This document shows positions 42,935-55,722 of a DNA stretch of 64,000 nt, one piece after another. The DNA comes from Parvimonas sp015257355 (GTDB taxonomy: Bacteria; Bacillota; Clostridia; Tissierellales; Peptoniphilaceae). Location of the stretch: assembly GCF_050262165.1 (NCBI RefSeq), contig NZ_CP189844.1, one strand, 5' to 3'. The position numbers and the translations under genes are program-made. Every line of letters begins with the position of its first letter. Within the stretch, counting starts at the first letter, position 1. The notes under the pieces were generated by a model that made no database searches, had not been told where the DNA came from, and saw only the letters and a list, made by a program, of their open reading frames with translations.

Positions 42935-44038
42935 TTATCTAGTTTTTTCTTTCTTTAATCCTAAGAAAGCTATGATAAATAAAACAAATATTGAAGCAAC
43001 AACAAATATTTGTCCATTTAATCCTGGACCACCTGCTACAGCCTTAATTCCTTTTGCTGCATTTTCAGCTACTGCTGAAGCACCAGCTAATTTAAAGTTA
43101 TGAGCTAAAGCTGCTCCAACAAACATTCCTAGAACTGTGATAACTGAATCTGATGATCCTGTTCCAGCAAGAACTAATTGTCTTAAAGGACAACCACCAA
43201 GTAATACAGCACAGAATCCTACTGCATACATTGATAAGATATTCCAAACTGTTTGAGCATGAGCTATTGGTCCGAAAGCAACGAATTTAAAGTTGTTTGT
43301 TGCTATATTATAAACTAACATAACTATAAAAATACCACTAACTACTGAGAATAATCTAAAATCTTTTAGTAAGATAATATCTCTTATTGAACCAGCAAAA
43401 CACATTCTACTTTTTTGAGCAATTACACCAAATAAAAGACCTACTCCAAGTGAAGCATACCAAATTGCATGAACACTTCCTGGACCTTTTTCACTAAATG
43501 CATAAAGTGAAGGAACTGCTATAACTAAAGCAAATAGAACTGCTACAACTAATGGGAAAGCATACCCATTTTCTTTTTTGGTTGTATAAGCTCTTCCTAA
43601 ACTGAAGCCTTTTCTTAAGAAATAAGCACCAGTAGCAATACCTGCAACAAATCCTACAAGTCCTACATATGCACTAATGTCCCCTGCTGACATTCTTAAG
43701 ATCATTCTTAAAGGACATCCTAAGAATACTAGAGCACATACCATCATTATTACACCTAAGAAAAATCTTATAACTGGTGAAGAACCAGCTGTTGATCTGT
43801 ATTCTTTAGTGAATATTGAAATTAAAAATGAACCAATAATAATTCCTACAATTTCTGGTCTAAAATATTGAACCACTTCCGCATTGTGGAACTTCATAGC
43901 TCCTGCAGTATCTCTGATAAAACAAGCTATACAGAAAGCCATATTTTTTGGATTGCCTAAATATGCAAGTAATGCTGCTCCCAAACCTGCAATAATGCCT
44001 AATGTGAACAATCCTTTTTTTGTGTTAAAAAAACGCAT
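42935..44038 (-). CDS. yedE: YedE-family putative selenium/sulfur transporter
   Basis: From ATG 44038 the protein has about 367 residues and ten or so membrane helices. It carries two copies of the YeeE/YedE signature: VFLGCPLRMILRMSAGD and LLGGCPLRQLVLAGTGSSD, plus RMCFAGSIRD with a further Cys. In YeeE relatives these cysteines relay thiosulfate; the YedE subgroup next to YedF-like and DUF3343 genes is assigned to selenium. ATAGGAGG lies before this start. Its gene follows the aminotransferase with a four-base gap. Confidence 0.88.
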   Translation of the reverse strand: MRFFNTKKGLFTLGIIAGLGAALLAYLGNPKNMAFCIACFIRDTAGAMKFHNAEVVQYFRPEIVGIIIGSFLISIFTKEYRSTAGSSPVIRFFLGVIMMVCALVFLGCPLRMILRMSAGDISAYVGLVGFVAGIATGAYFLRKGFSLGRAYTTKKENGYAFPLVVAVLFALVIAVPSLYAFSEKGPGSVHAIWYASLGVGLLFGVIAQKSRMCFAGSIRDIILLKDFRLFSVVSGIFIVMLVYNIATNNFKFVAFGPIAHAQTVWNILSMYAVGFCAVLLGGCPLRQLVLAGTGSSDSVITVLGMFVGAALAHNFKLAGASAVAENAAKGIKAVAGGPGLNGQIFVVASIFVLFIIAFLGLKKEKTR

Positions 44039-44042
44039 TTGA

Positions 44043-45185
44043 TTACCTCCTATCATTAATAATTTTTTTAATCGCGTTTATAGCAAGCTCAATCTCTTCA
44101 TCTGAATTTGAATGAGAAAAGCTAAATCTAACCATACCTTGTTCAACAGTCTCTAGCGCTTTGTGTATAAGAGGCGCACAATGAGCTCCTGGTCTTGTTG
44201 AAATTTTAAACTCTTCATATAACATACTACTTACTTCTGAAGAATCCATATCTGAAATATTTAAAGAAACTATTGGCGCTCTATATTCTGTTTCAAAATC
44301 TCCATAAATTTTTACTTCCGGTAATTTACTTACTCCATCATAAAATTTTCTTGAAAGCTCCAATGCTCTTTTTGTTAAATTTTCCATCTTATTTCTTAAA
44401 ATATATTCAATAGATACATGTAATCCTGCAATTCCATGTGCATTTAGTGTTCCAGCTTCAAGTCTTGTAGGCATTTTATCAGGTTGAAACTCATCATAGC
44501 TATGAGTTCCGCTACCTCCAACAATTAGAGGTCTTATGTAAATTTCTTCTCTAACGCAAAGCACTCCAACTCCCTGAGGTGCAAGCATAGATTTATGTCC
44601 TGTAAAGCAGAGCACATCAATATTCATTTCTTTCATATCAATATTGAAAGCTCCAGCAGTTTGTGATGCATCAACAACAAAAATAAGATTATTTTCTCTA
44701 CAAAAATTTCCAACTTTTCTTATATCAGTTATATTACCTGTAACATTTGATGCATGTGTTAAAACTATCCCTTTTGTATTTGCTTTTATTAATTTTGAAA
44801 GCTCATCTAAATTAAGAACTCCATTTTCAAATACATTTATATAACTTACTTCAGCTCCCTTTGCTCTTAAATAATTAATAGGTCTTAAAACTGAATTATG
44901 TTCAGCAACAGAAGTTATTATATGATCTTTTTCCGAAAACAATCCATTAATTGCAATATTTAAACTTTCTGTAGCATTTTTTGTGAAAACTACTTGACGA
45001 GAATTACCAACATTAAACATTTTTGCTAATTTTTTTCTTGTATCAAATACTACTCTATCAGCACTTAGACTCTCTTCATAAACTCCACGAGAGGAATTTC
45101 CAAAGCTTTTTAGCGCATCAACAACTGCATCAATAACTTCAGCTGGTTTGTTTTTTGTAGTAGCTGCATTATCAAAATAAATCAT
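44043..45185 (-). CDS. Class V aminotransferase: cysteine desulfurase / selenocysteine lyase
   Basis: The 380-residue PLP enzyme begins MIYFDNAATTKNKP and has the PLP Lys in CFTGHKSMLAPQGVG and the active Cys in STRPGAHCAPL near residue 332, followed by VRFSFSHSNSDEE. It is of the group II (SufS/CsdB) type, which releases sulfur from cysteine or selenium from selenocysteine. Its place as first gene of the yedE-TusA-DUF3343 operon suggests supply of Se for selenophosphate. A consensus promoter and structured leader precede it. Which substrate it prefers cannot be read from sequence. Confidence 0.87.
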   Translation of the reverse strand: MIYFDNAATTKNKPAEVIDAVVDALKSFGNSSRGVYEESLSADRVVFDTRKKLAKMFNVGNSRQVVFTKNATESLNIAINGLFSEKDHIITSVAEHNSVLRPINYLRAKGAEVSYINVFENGVLNLDELSKLIKANTKGIVLTHASNVTGNITDIRKVGNFCRENNLIFVVDASQTAGAFNIDMKEMNIDVLCFTGHKSMLAPQGVGVLCVREEIYIRPLIVGGSGTHSYDEFQPDKMPTRLEAGTLNAHGIAGLHVSIEYILRNKMENLTKRALELSRKFYDGVSKLPEVKIYGDFETEYRAPIVSLNISDMDSSEVSSMLYEEFKISTRPGAHCAPLIHKALETVEQGMVRFSFSHSNSDEEIELAINAIKKIINDRR

Positions 45186-45223
45186 AAATCCTCCTTCGTG
45201 AACTAGAAATTATACTTATAATT

Positions 45224-45319
45224 AAATATAAACACCACAAAACGCATAAAAACTTATTTATCTATATTTATAAATCAAAAGCCTTTATGCTGTAATAGCA
45301 ATATATTCACCACATAACG
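45224..45319 (-). promoter_or_regulatory. Leader of the selenium operon with direct repeats and hairpin
   Basis: Two copies of CGTT(A/T)TGTGGTG followed by TATATT-like text (45319-45300 and 45244-45224 on the minus strand, about 16 of 20 identical) flank a fold whose outer arms are GCATAAA / TTTATGC with an inner ATTTAT / ATAAAT. The whole is transcribed. It does not match a riboswitch I know. Confidence 0.4.
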
Positions 45320-45332
45320 TAAATATATTACT

Positions 45333-45361
45333 ATTATACATGAATGTAATAATATTGTCAA
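45333..45361 (-). promoter_or_regulatory. Consensus promoter of the selenium operon
   Basis: TTGACA (45361-45356), 17-base spacer, TATAAT (45338-45333) on the minus strand, giving a leader of about 140 bases. The rest of the 500-base gap to the DUF969 gene is AT-rich; on the plus strand only a -10-like TATACT near 45590 is seen. Confidence 0.85.
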
Positions 45362-45689
45362 ATTTTATGCTTATTTCAAAAAAATATATATTTAAATAAT
45401 ATTTTCTTATTAATAAAAAAAAATTTGAATAATATAGTTAAAACTTGTTCAAAAGAGTCATTTTTTTCTAATATATTTTATTTTTTTTTACAATCAATTT
45501 ATAGAAATTTTTAATCAATTTTTATGGTAATATATTGCAAAATACAGCTAAAAAGCTATTTAAAAAGTACTTAATTTATGGTATACTATATGTGATTACT
45601 TATACATACTTAAGAATTTGTTATTTTTTGTACAAAGAAAGTTCTTTTTTGAAAATAGGTAATAAAAATAAATTTTATAGGAGGAAAAT

Positions 45690-46379
45690 ATGCAAAATTA
45701 TTTAGTTTTAATCGGTATTGTAATTATTGTTGTTGGTTTTGTACTTAAACTTGATGTAATTTCTGTTGTATTAATTTCAGGTATCGCAACAGGTCTTGCC
45801 GGTGGAAAAGGAATTGTAGAAATTTTGGATATTATAGGTAAAGGATTTATCGAAAATAGATATATGAGTTTATTCTTTACAACACTTGTAGTTATAGGTA
45901 TCATGGAAAGATACGGTCTTAAAGAAAAAGCAGCAGACGGAATTAAGAAAATCAAAGGTGCTAGCGCTGGTTTAGTTATCTGGTTATACTTATTCATTCG
46001 TTGGTTAGCGGCTATTTTCTCTTTACGTCTAGGTGGTCATGTACAATTTGTTAGACCTTTAATTTTACCTATGGCTGAGGGAGCTGCAACTAAGACAGTA
46101 GATCTTACAGAAACTAAACTTGAAGATTTAAAAGCGTTAGCTGGAGCTGTAGAAAACTATGGTAACTTCTTCGGACAAAATGTATTCCCTGTTGCATCAG
46201 GTGTATTACTTATCGCATCTACACTTAATGATAAGGGATATAATGTAACTGGAGCTCAAATTGCTTATTATTCATTATTTGCAGGTATTGCAATGATTTT
46301 ATTATCAGTTGTACAATGCTTCTTATTTGAAATGAAACTTAGAAAGGTTGGTGAAAAAGATGCTAAATTGGATAAATAG
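45690..46379 (+). CDS. 5-oxoproline transporter, DUF969 subunit
   Basis: The 229-residue membrane protein has six or so helices and the family segments FVLKLDVISVVLISGIATGL, GFIENRYMSLFFTTLVVIGI and FIRWLAAIFSLRLGGHVQFV. DUF969 and DUF979 proteins are always adjacent and are placed by annotation databases as a 5-oxoproline (pyroglutamate) transporter, which the following pcp gene supports. ATG 45690 follows ATAGGAGGAAAAT. It overlaps the DUF979 start by about 20 bases. Confidence 0.87.
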   Translation: MQNYLVLIGIVIIVVGFVLKLDVISVVLISGIATGLAGGKGIVEILDIIGKGFIENRYMSLFFTTLVVIGIMERYGLKEKAADGIKKIKGASAGLVIWLYLFIRWLAAIFSLRLGGHVQFVRPLILPMAEGAATKTVDLTETKLEDLKALAGAVENYGNFFGQNVFPVASGVLLIASTLNDKGYNVTGAQIAYYSLFAGIAMILLSVVQCFLFEMKLRKVGEKDAKLDK

Positions 46380-47361
46380 TAATAAATTTTTTATTGACGA
46401 ATTTATGTATATTCTTTGTGGATTAATTTCAATTTTAACAGCTTTTAGAGGTTTGAAAAATAAGGAAGCAAGAATTGGTACATTCTTATTTTGGTTTTTA
46501 GTTGGTATAATATTCGCTTGTGGTGGATTCTTAGTTAAATACTTACCAGAATCTGGTGGAGCTATCGTTGGAGCTTTACTTGTTATTTGTGGTATTTTAA
46601 CTCTTACAAATCAAGTTAAAGTTGGAGAATTTAATCCACCTACTGATGAAGAAAGAAGAAAGAATGCTGACAAAGTTGGTTGGAAAATATTTATTCCTGC
46701 ATTAGTAATGGCTGGACTTGGATTCTTTATGTCACAAGTTAGATCATTCAATATAGTTATTGGAACTGATGCAAAAGGTAAAAATATTATTTTTGGATTT
46801 ACAACTGCTCAAGTTCTTGGAGTTTCTTCATTAATAGCTTTAATTCTTGTAGTTCTTATAACTAAAGCAAAACTTAAAGATACAAAAGAAGATACAACAA
46901 GACTTTTAATGCACGTTGGAGCTTCAAGCTTATTACCACAACTTTTAGGTGCTTTAGGTATCGTATTTGAAGCAGCTGGTATTGGTAATATAATTGGAGA
47001 ACTTGCTGGTGGTGTTGTAGGTGGCGGCGGAAGAGTTGCCGGTGTTGTAGCTTACTGTTTAGGAATGGTAATCTTTACTATGATTATGGGTAATGCATTT
47101 GCTGCATTTACTGTAATAACAATTGGTATAGGTATTCCATTTGTAATCGCTCAAGGTGGTAACCCTGCTGTAGTTGGTGCCCTAGGTATGACTTGTGGAT
47201 ACTGTGGTACATTATTAACTCCAATGGCTGCAAACTTCAATATAGTTCCTGCTGCAATATTAGAAAACAAGGATAAATATGCTATAATCAAGAAGCAGGC
47301 CCCAATGGCTATTGCAATGATTTTAATTCATATTATTCTTATGTTAGTAATGGCATTTTAG
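46360..47361 (+). CDS. 5-oxoproline transporter, DUF979 subunit
   Basis: From ATG 46360 the protein has 333 residues and about nine helices, including FYMYILCGL-type start text (EFMYILCGLISILTAFRGLK), PALVMAGLGFFMSQV, LPQLLGALGIVFEAAGIG and GMTCGYCGTLLTPMAANFNI. The earlier in-frame TTG/GTG codons at 46348-46353 are less likely; GGTG lies six bases before the ATG. It should form the transporter with the DUF969 subunit and take up pyroglutamate released outside or inside the cell. Pcp follows after 11 bases. Confidence 0.85.
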   Translation: MLNWINSNKFFIDEFMYILCGLISILTAFRGLKNKEARIGTFLFWFLVGIIFACGGFLVKYLPESGGAIVGALLVICGILTLTNQVKVGEFNPPTDEERRKNADKVGWKIFIPALVMAGLGFFMSQVRSFNIVIGTDAKGKNIIFGFTTAQVLGVSSLIALILVVLITKAKLKDTKEDTTRLLMHVGASSLLPQLLGALGIVFEAAGIGNIIGELAGGVVGGGGRVAGVVAYCLGMVIFTMIMGNAFAAFTVITIGIGIPFVIAQGGNPAVVGALGMTCGYCGTLLTPMAANFNIVPAAILENKDKYAIIKKQAPMAIAMILIHIILMLVMAF

Positions 47362-47372
47362 GAGATGATTAA

Positions 47373-48014
47373 ATGAAAATATTAGTTAGTGGATTTGATC
47401 CATTTGGTGGAGAAAAAGTTAATCCTGCAATTGAATCTGTAAAATTATTACCAGATGAAATTAAAGGAGCACAAATTATTAAATTAGAAATTCCAACTGT
47501 TGCTAGAAAGAGTCTAAAAAGACTTGAAGAAGTTATAGAAGCTGAAAAACCAGATGTTGTTATAAATGTTGGACAAGCTGGTGGAAGACCTGACATAACT
47601 GTTGAAAGAGTTGGGATTAATATGGATGACTTCAGAATAAAAGATAATGAAGGAAATCAGCCAATTGATGAAAAAATTGCTGAAGATGGCCCAGACGCTT
47701 ATCTTGTTACTATTCCTATAAAAGCAATGGTTCAAAAAATGATTGACAACAAAATTCCTGCATCTGTTTCAAATACAGCTGGAACATTTGTTTGTAACCA
47801 TGTTTGCTATGGAATGGCACATCTTGCAAGTACAAAATATCCGAATATGAGAACAGGATTTATTCATATTCCATTTTTACCAGAACAAGTTGTAGATAAA
47901 AGAAATATGCCATCAATGCCTTTAGAAATGATTGCAAAAGGATTAGAATATGCAATTGAAGCTATCATTGAAAACAAAGAAGATATCAAGGTAGAAGGCG
48001 GAGCAACTCATTAG
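47373..48014 (+). CDS. pcp: Pyroglutamyl-peptidase I
   Basis: The 213-residue C15 peptidase starts MKILVSGFDPFGGEKVNPA and has the catalytic Glu in the GRPDITVERVGIN block near 80, Cys in SNTAGTFVCNHVCYG near 143 and His in GFIHIPFLPEQV near 167. It removes N-terminal pyroglutamate from peptides in the cytoplasm. With the DUF969/DUF979 transporter upstream it forms a pyroglutamate-use operon. ATG follows TAGGAGATGATTAA. Confidence 0.96.
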   Translation: MKILVSGFDPFGGEKVNPAIESVKLLPDEIKGAQIIKLEIPTVARKSLKRLEEVIEAEKPDVVINVGQAGGRPDITVERVGINMDDFRIKDNEGNQPIDEKIAEDGPDAYLVTIPIKAMVQKMIDNKIPASVSNTAGTFVCNHVCYGMAHLASTKYPNMRTGFIHIPFLPEQVVDKRNMPSMPLEMIAKGLEYAIEAIIENKEDIKVEGGATH

Positions 48015-48022
48015 TATATAAC

Positions 48023-48050
48023 AAAAGGTTAGAGAATACTCTAACCTTTT
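48023..48050 (+). terminator. Terminator of the pcp operon
   Basis: A 12-bp stem AAAAGGTTAGAG / CTCTAACCTTTT, loop AATA, followed by T. Confidence 0.9.
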
Positions 48051-48098
48051 TTCGTTTAAAATAGTATAATATTTTTTATATAAGTCCTTTACAGGACT

Positions 48099-48195
48099 TA
48101 CTATTATTTGCAAACAAATAATAGTAGTGAGATCTCTCGACTTCGCTCGAGATGACGTGTTGAGAGAATTCCTATGCTAACTGCTATGACGTGAA
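48099..48195. repeat. Dispersed inverted-arm repeat, site 5 (single A arm)
   Basis: A 12-bp hairpin TACTATTATTTG / CAAATAATAGTA (loop CAAA, 48099-48126), then GAGATCTCTCGACTTCGCTC, GAGATGACGTGTTGAG and CTGCTATGACGTGAAC. There is no B arm. An adjacent short palindrome AAGTCCT / AGGACTT precedes it. Confidence 0.82.
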
Positions 48196-48246
48196 CTTGT
48201 TTTATTATACATATAATACCTTTTACAATTTTTTTATACATTAAAC

Positions 48247-49134
48247 TCACACAACTTTTTTATCATAAGCAAGTCGCTCTAGTTCTCCTTGTAAAACTAC
48301 TTCTCCAGCATATTTATAACCACAAGATACAATAAAATTATTCATCTTTATATTGTCCTTATGTGTATCAATTCTTAAATCCATTTTCTTTCTTTTTGCA
48401 AAATTTTCAACATAATACATCATCTTTTTTGCAAAACTTTGCTTTTTATATTCATTTGAAGTCGCTACCTTATGAATACTAATATAAGGAATTGAGGTAT
48501 TCCATTTTCCTTTTATATTTTCATAATCTTCATCTATTCCTTCAACCAAACAAACTGTAGAAACAATTTTTCTATGATATTCTAAAACATATAAATCTAT
48601 TCCCAAATGTTCATCAATATCTTTAAAACTTGGAATATAATTACCTTGCCATTGATCCACTCCATCCTCTTTTAAGGAATTTGACCCCTCAAGATATATT
48701 TCTAAAATACTTTCTCTATCTGACTCATTAGCCATTCTAAATGTTAAAATTTCATATTTTAAATTTAAAGAAATAAAAAATGAGAAAATAAATATACTAA
48801 TAATCAAAAGTGTAAATATAATTCCTATAAAATATTTAATATTCAATCCCAACAATGAATCAAAAAATATATATACAAACAAGAAATCAAATTCAAAATT
48901 TAAAATATTCAACATTTTTAAAATATTTTTGTGAAATTTATTTGAAATTGTATAATTTACAGAATTAATATAATTAAATCCTATCTTAAAAGCAAATTCA
49001 ATTAATAATAAAACAATAAGTAAAATATAATCTCCAGTTGTGGCTTTTAAAAAAAGTCCAAATATAAACATAATTACCAAAAGAATTAATTTAACATAAT
49101 CAATTAAATGATTTTTTATAAGGTATGAATTCAT
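48247..49134 (-). CDS. Membrane-anchored GNAT-like acetyltransferase
   Basis: The 295-residue protein has an N-terminal hydrophobic half with four or five helices (about residues 12-130) and a C-terminal GNAT domain: FRMANESDRESILEIYLEGS, IHKVATSNEYKKQSFAKKMM (the acetyl-CoA binding region) and NIKMNNFIVSCGYKYAGEV. The segment GVDQWQ is shared with a group of cytosolic GNATs. Fusion of a membrane domain to this GNAT type is unusual. Single gene with no nearby partner; role unknown, perhaps acylation of an envelope component. Confidence 0.72.
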   Translation of the reverse strand: MNSYLIKNHLIDYVKLILLVIMFIFGLFLKATTGDYILLIVLLLIEFAFKIGFNYINSVNYTISNKFHKNILKMLNILNFEFDFLFVYIFFDSLLGLNIKYFIGIIFTLLIISIFIFSFFISLNLKYEILTFRMANESDRESILEIYLEGSNSLKEDGVDQWQGNYIPSFKDIDEHLGIDLYVLEYHRKIVSTVCLVEGIDEDYENIKGKWNTSIPYISIHKVATSNEYKKQSFAKKMMYYVENFAKRKKMDLRIDTHKDNIKMNNFIVSCGYKYAGEVVLQGELERLAYDKKVV

Positions 49135-49210
49135 TAAAAACCCTCTTTCTAAATATATAATACATTAATTATATATTAAATACTTTTCTTATACAATAAT
49201 ACACAACAAA

Positions 49211-49234
49211 AAAATCACTCTTTCGAGTGATTTT
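49211..49234 (-). terminator. Terminator of the rRNA operon
   Basis: A 10-bp stem AAAATCACTC / GAGTGATTTT, loop TTTC, with T run on the minus strand, just after 5S rRNA. Confidence 0.9.
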
Positions 49235-49242
49235 AATTTGTT

Positions 49243-49353
49243 TGGCTGTTTTCTATTCTCCCAGTACGAGATGTACTAGTACCTTCGACGTTTAGGAGCT
49301 TAACTTCTGTGTTCGAGATGGGAACAGGTGTATCCTCCTAGCCATCACAGCCA
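49243..49353 (-). rRNA. rrf: 5S ribosomal RNA
   Basis: Minus-strand text begins GGCTGTGATGGCTAGGAGGA, contains CACCTGTTCCCATCTCGAAC and AGAAGTTAAGCTCC, and ends with ACAGCC pairing with the 5' end. Last gene of the operon. Ends are accurate to a few bases. Confidence 0.95.
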
Positions 49354-49420
49354 TACTTATTTGTTTGTTTTTTTTAATATATTTCTGTTTGAAATCCTCC
49401 AATTAAAGAGTATATATTTC

Positions 49421-52325
<2,905 letters not shown>

Positions 52326-52357
52326 GAAATATATTTCTCTTTAATTGTCAGGTTTCT

Positions 52358-52433
52358 TGGTGGAGATGAGGAGATTCGAACTCCTGACCCCCTGCTTGCA
52401 AGGCAGGTGCTCTCCCAACTGAGCTACACCCCC
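52358..52433 (-). tRNA. tRNA-Ala (anticodon UGC)
   Basis: A 76-base tRNA in the 16S-23S spacer: acceptor start GGGGGTGTAGCTCAGTTGGG, anticodon loop CTTGCAA, T arm GTTCGAATC and an encoded CCA end. An Ala-UGC gene in this spacer is common in Firmicutes. Confidence 0.97.
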
Positions 52434-52584
52434 AAAAATTTTTTTACGATAGTAAAAAATGTTTTATACTATCATTTTGGTATTCTCTTTTAGTTAGCCT
52501 TACAGCTTTTTTGGTTAAAAAAATTGAACCGAGAAAACAGTGATAAAACTAAGAATTAAATTTTGAACTGTCGTTCTTAGTACT

Positions 52585-54117
<1,533 letters not shown>

Positions 54118-54239
54118 AAAAGTTCGTCTGCTCTCGCTGACTTTTTGTTACACCAAATTATTGTTTTTCTTTGTACTCTCAAAGTTTTTATCACTGTTTA
54201 CTTTTCTTGGTTCATTGTCACACTTACTGCGACCTTAAT

Positions 54240-54268
54240 ATTATATCACTTGGATACTCCTTTGTCAA
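54240..54268 (-). promoter_or_regulatory. rRNA operon promoter P2 (proximal)
   Basis: TTGACA (54268-54263), 17-base spacer, TATAAT (54245-54240) on the minus strand, about 120 bases before 16S. Confidence 0.88.
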
Positions 54269-54338
54269 CACTTTTTTTAAATTTTTTTAAAAATATTTTT
54301 AAAGGATTAAATATTAGTCCGTTTACATGTGTCTATAT

Positions 54339-54367
54339 ATTATATCAATCTAGTTTTATTAAGTCAA
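54339..54367 (-). promoter_or_regulatory. rRNA operon promoter P1 (distal)
   Basis: TTGACT (54367-54362), 17-base spacer, TATAAT (54344-54339) on the minus strand, 99 bases upstream of P2. Tandem promoters are usual for rRNA operons. Confidence 0.85.
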
Positions 54368-54386
54368 TACTTATCTATAAATAAAA

Positions 54387-54409
54387 AAGGAATCCAAAAC
54401 GGATTCCTT
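54387..54409 (-). terminator. Terminator of the acyl-CoA dehydrogenase gene
   Basis: Stem AAGGAATCC / GGATTCCTT with a five-base loop and T6 on the minus strand. Confidence 0.85.
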
Positions 54410-54432
54410 ATTATCTTATTATATAGTAACTT

Positions 54433-55563
54433 TTACAAAATTGAATTTCCTGTTATGTTCTTTCCTACCCATGATTTTAAAACATCTATACTTGGGAACA
54501 TAACTTGACTTGCATAAGCGTCTCTCATTAATCTTTCGATATTTCCTTTTCTATTGTATGCTTGTCCACCACCAATTCTCATTGCAATATTTGCATTTTC
54601 AATTGAATTTTCAGAAGCTATTATTCTAGCAGTCATTATTTTTCTAAATCCATCTTCTTCTAATTTACTAAATGAATTAACAGCTGATTCTAAAGCTCCT
54701 TTTGCAGCTAGTACATTTGCATATAGTTTTGATAAATGAACTTGAATAGGTTCAATGTCTGCTAGTGAACTTTCACCGTATTTTCTATTTTCTGCATGAT
54801 ATAAAGCTGATTCAAATAATGATTGACATACACCTGAATAAACTCCTGCAAGTCCAGTCATAAAGTATATTACATCTATATTCACTTCATAAGGTTGAGG
54901 ACAAGTTTTTCTGCAAATTTTAATTCCATATTTATTGTCTAATTTTATATTTTCCATAATCATTGGACAGGAGTTATTACCCTTCATTCCAATTCCTCTC
55001 CAATCACTTTCTTTAAATGATAACCCTTCTGATTCTCTTGGTATTAACCAGTTTTTCATTTCACCTTTAGAATTTTTAGGAACTGAAATTAAATAGTAAT
55101 CAGCATAGTTAGCTGATGTAATCATACTTTTAACTCCATTAATTGCTGCATGATCTTCAAACTCCTCCAACTGTGTTTGAGATTTGAATACATGTACTCC
55201 AGTTTCAAATTCACTTCTAGCTAGTGATAACATTTTATTGTTTTCGACAACTTCTTTAATAATGAATTTTTTGAAGTCTTCATCTGCAAATGTTAAAACA
55301 AATTTTAATGCAACATTATGCATTGTATATCCTAACCCAACTGTTGCAGCACCTTCAGCAAATGCTTGAGTAATAAAAGCTTGTGCCTCTGGACCTGCAC
55401 CTTCTCCGCCGTATTCAGTTGGAACTAAAACTTTAAAAAATCCTTCTTCTTTGATTTTGTCAAATATTTCTTTTGGGAATTTTCCTTTTTCATCAATTTC
55501 TTCTGCCACTGGCTTTATATACTTGTCAGAAAATTCTTTTGCCCATTTATAGTAATCTCTCAT
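54433..55563 (-). CDS. Acyl-CoA dehydrogenase family flavoprotein
   Basis: The 376-residue protein has the ACAD order: N-terminal helical domain (KYIKPVAEEIDEKGKFPKEI, VPTEYGGEGAGPEAQAFITQ), a middle beta domain (KSMITSANYADYYLISVPKN, DWRGIGMKGNNSCPM) and a C-terminal helical domain with MRIGGGQAYNRKGNIERLMR. It binds FAD and oxidises an acyl-CoA, or acts in the reverse direction with an electron-transfer flavoprotein. No etfAB or enoyl-CoA genes are nearby, so the pathway is open. The catalytic Glu position was not identified with certainty. ATG 55563 follows TAGGAGGTAG. Confidence 0.82.
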   Translation of the reverse strand: MRDYYKWAKEFSDKYIKPVAEEIDEKGKFPKEIFDKIKEEGFFKVLVPTEYGGEGAGPEAQAFITQAFAEGAATVGLGYTMHNVALKFVLTFADEDFKKFIIKEVVENNKMLSLARSEFETGVHVFKSQTQLEEFEDHAAINGVKSMITSANYADYYLISVPKNSKGEMKNWLIPRESEGLSFKESDWRGIGMKGNNSCPMIMENIKLDNKYGIKICRKTCPQPYEVNIDVIYFMTGLAGVYSGVCQSLFESALYHAENRKYGESSLADIEPIQVHLSKLYANVLAAKGALESAVNSFSKLEEDGFRKIMTARIIASENSIENANIAMRIGGGQAYNRKGNIERLMRDAYASQVMFPSIDVLKSWVGKNITGNSIL

Positions 55564-55682
55564 CTCTACCTCCTAAAATTTGATTATTTGAATTATACCC
55601 CTAACACTCGACATTAACATTAAAATTTTCTATGCTAATTTTCTGTTATAAATAAAATTTATGGATAATTTCGCAAACAAAA

Positions 55683-55712
55683 AAAGACTCAATTCAATTA
55701 AACTGAGTCTTT
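55683..55712 (-). terminator. Terminator after glpK
   Basis: Stem AAAGACTCA / TGAGTCTTT with a 12-base loop and a T run on the minus strand. Confidence 0.8.
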
Positions 55713-55722
55713 AAAATATACC

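Noticed and set aside
45186..45689. A further gene or T-box in the gap before the DUF969 gene.
   Set aside because: No frame with coding character and no T-box or tRNA-binding motif; only the selenium promoter and leader could be supported.
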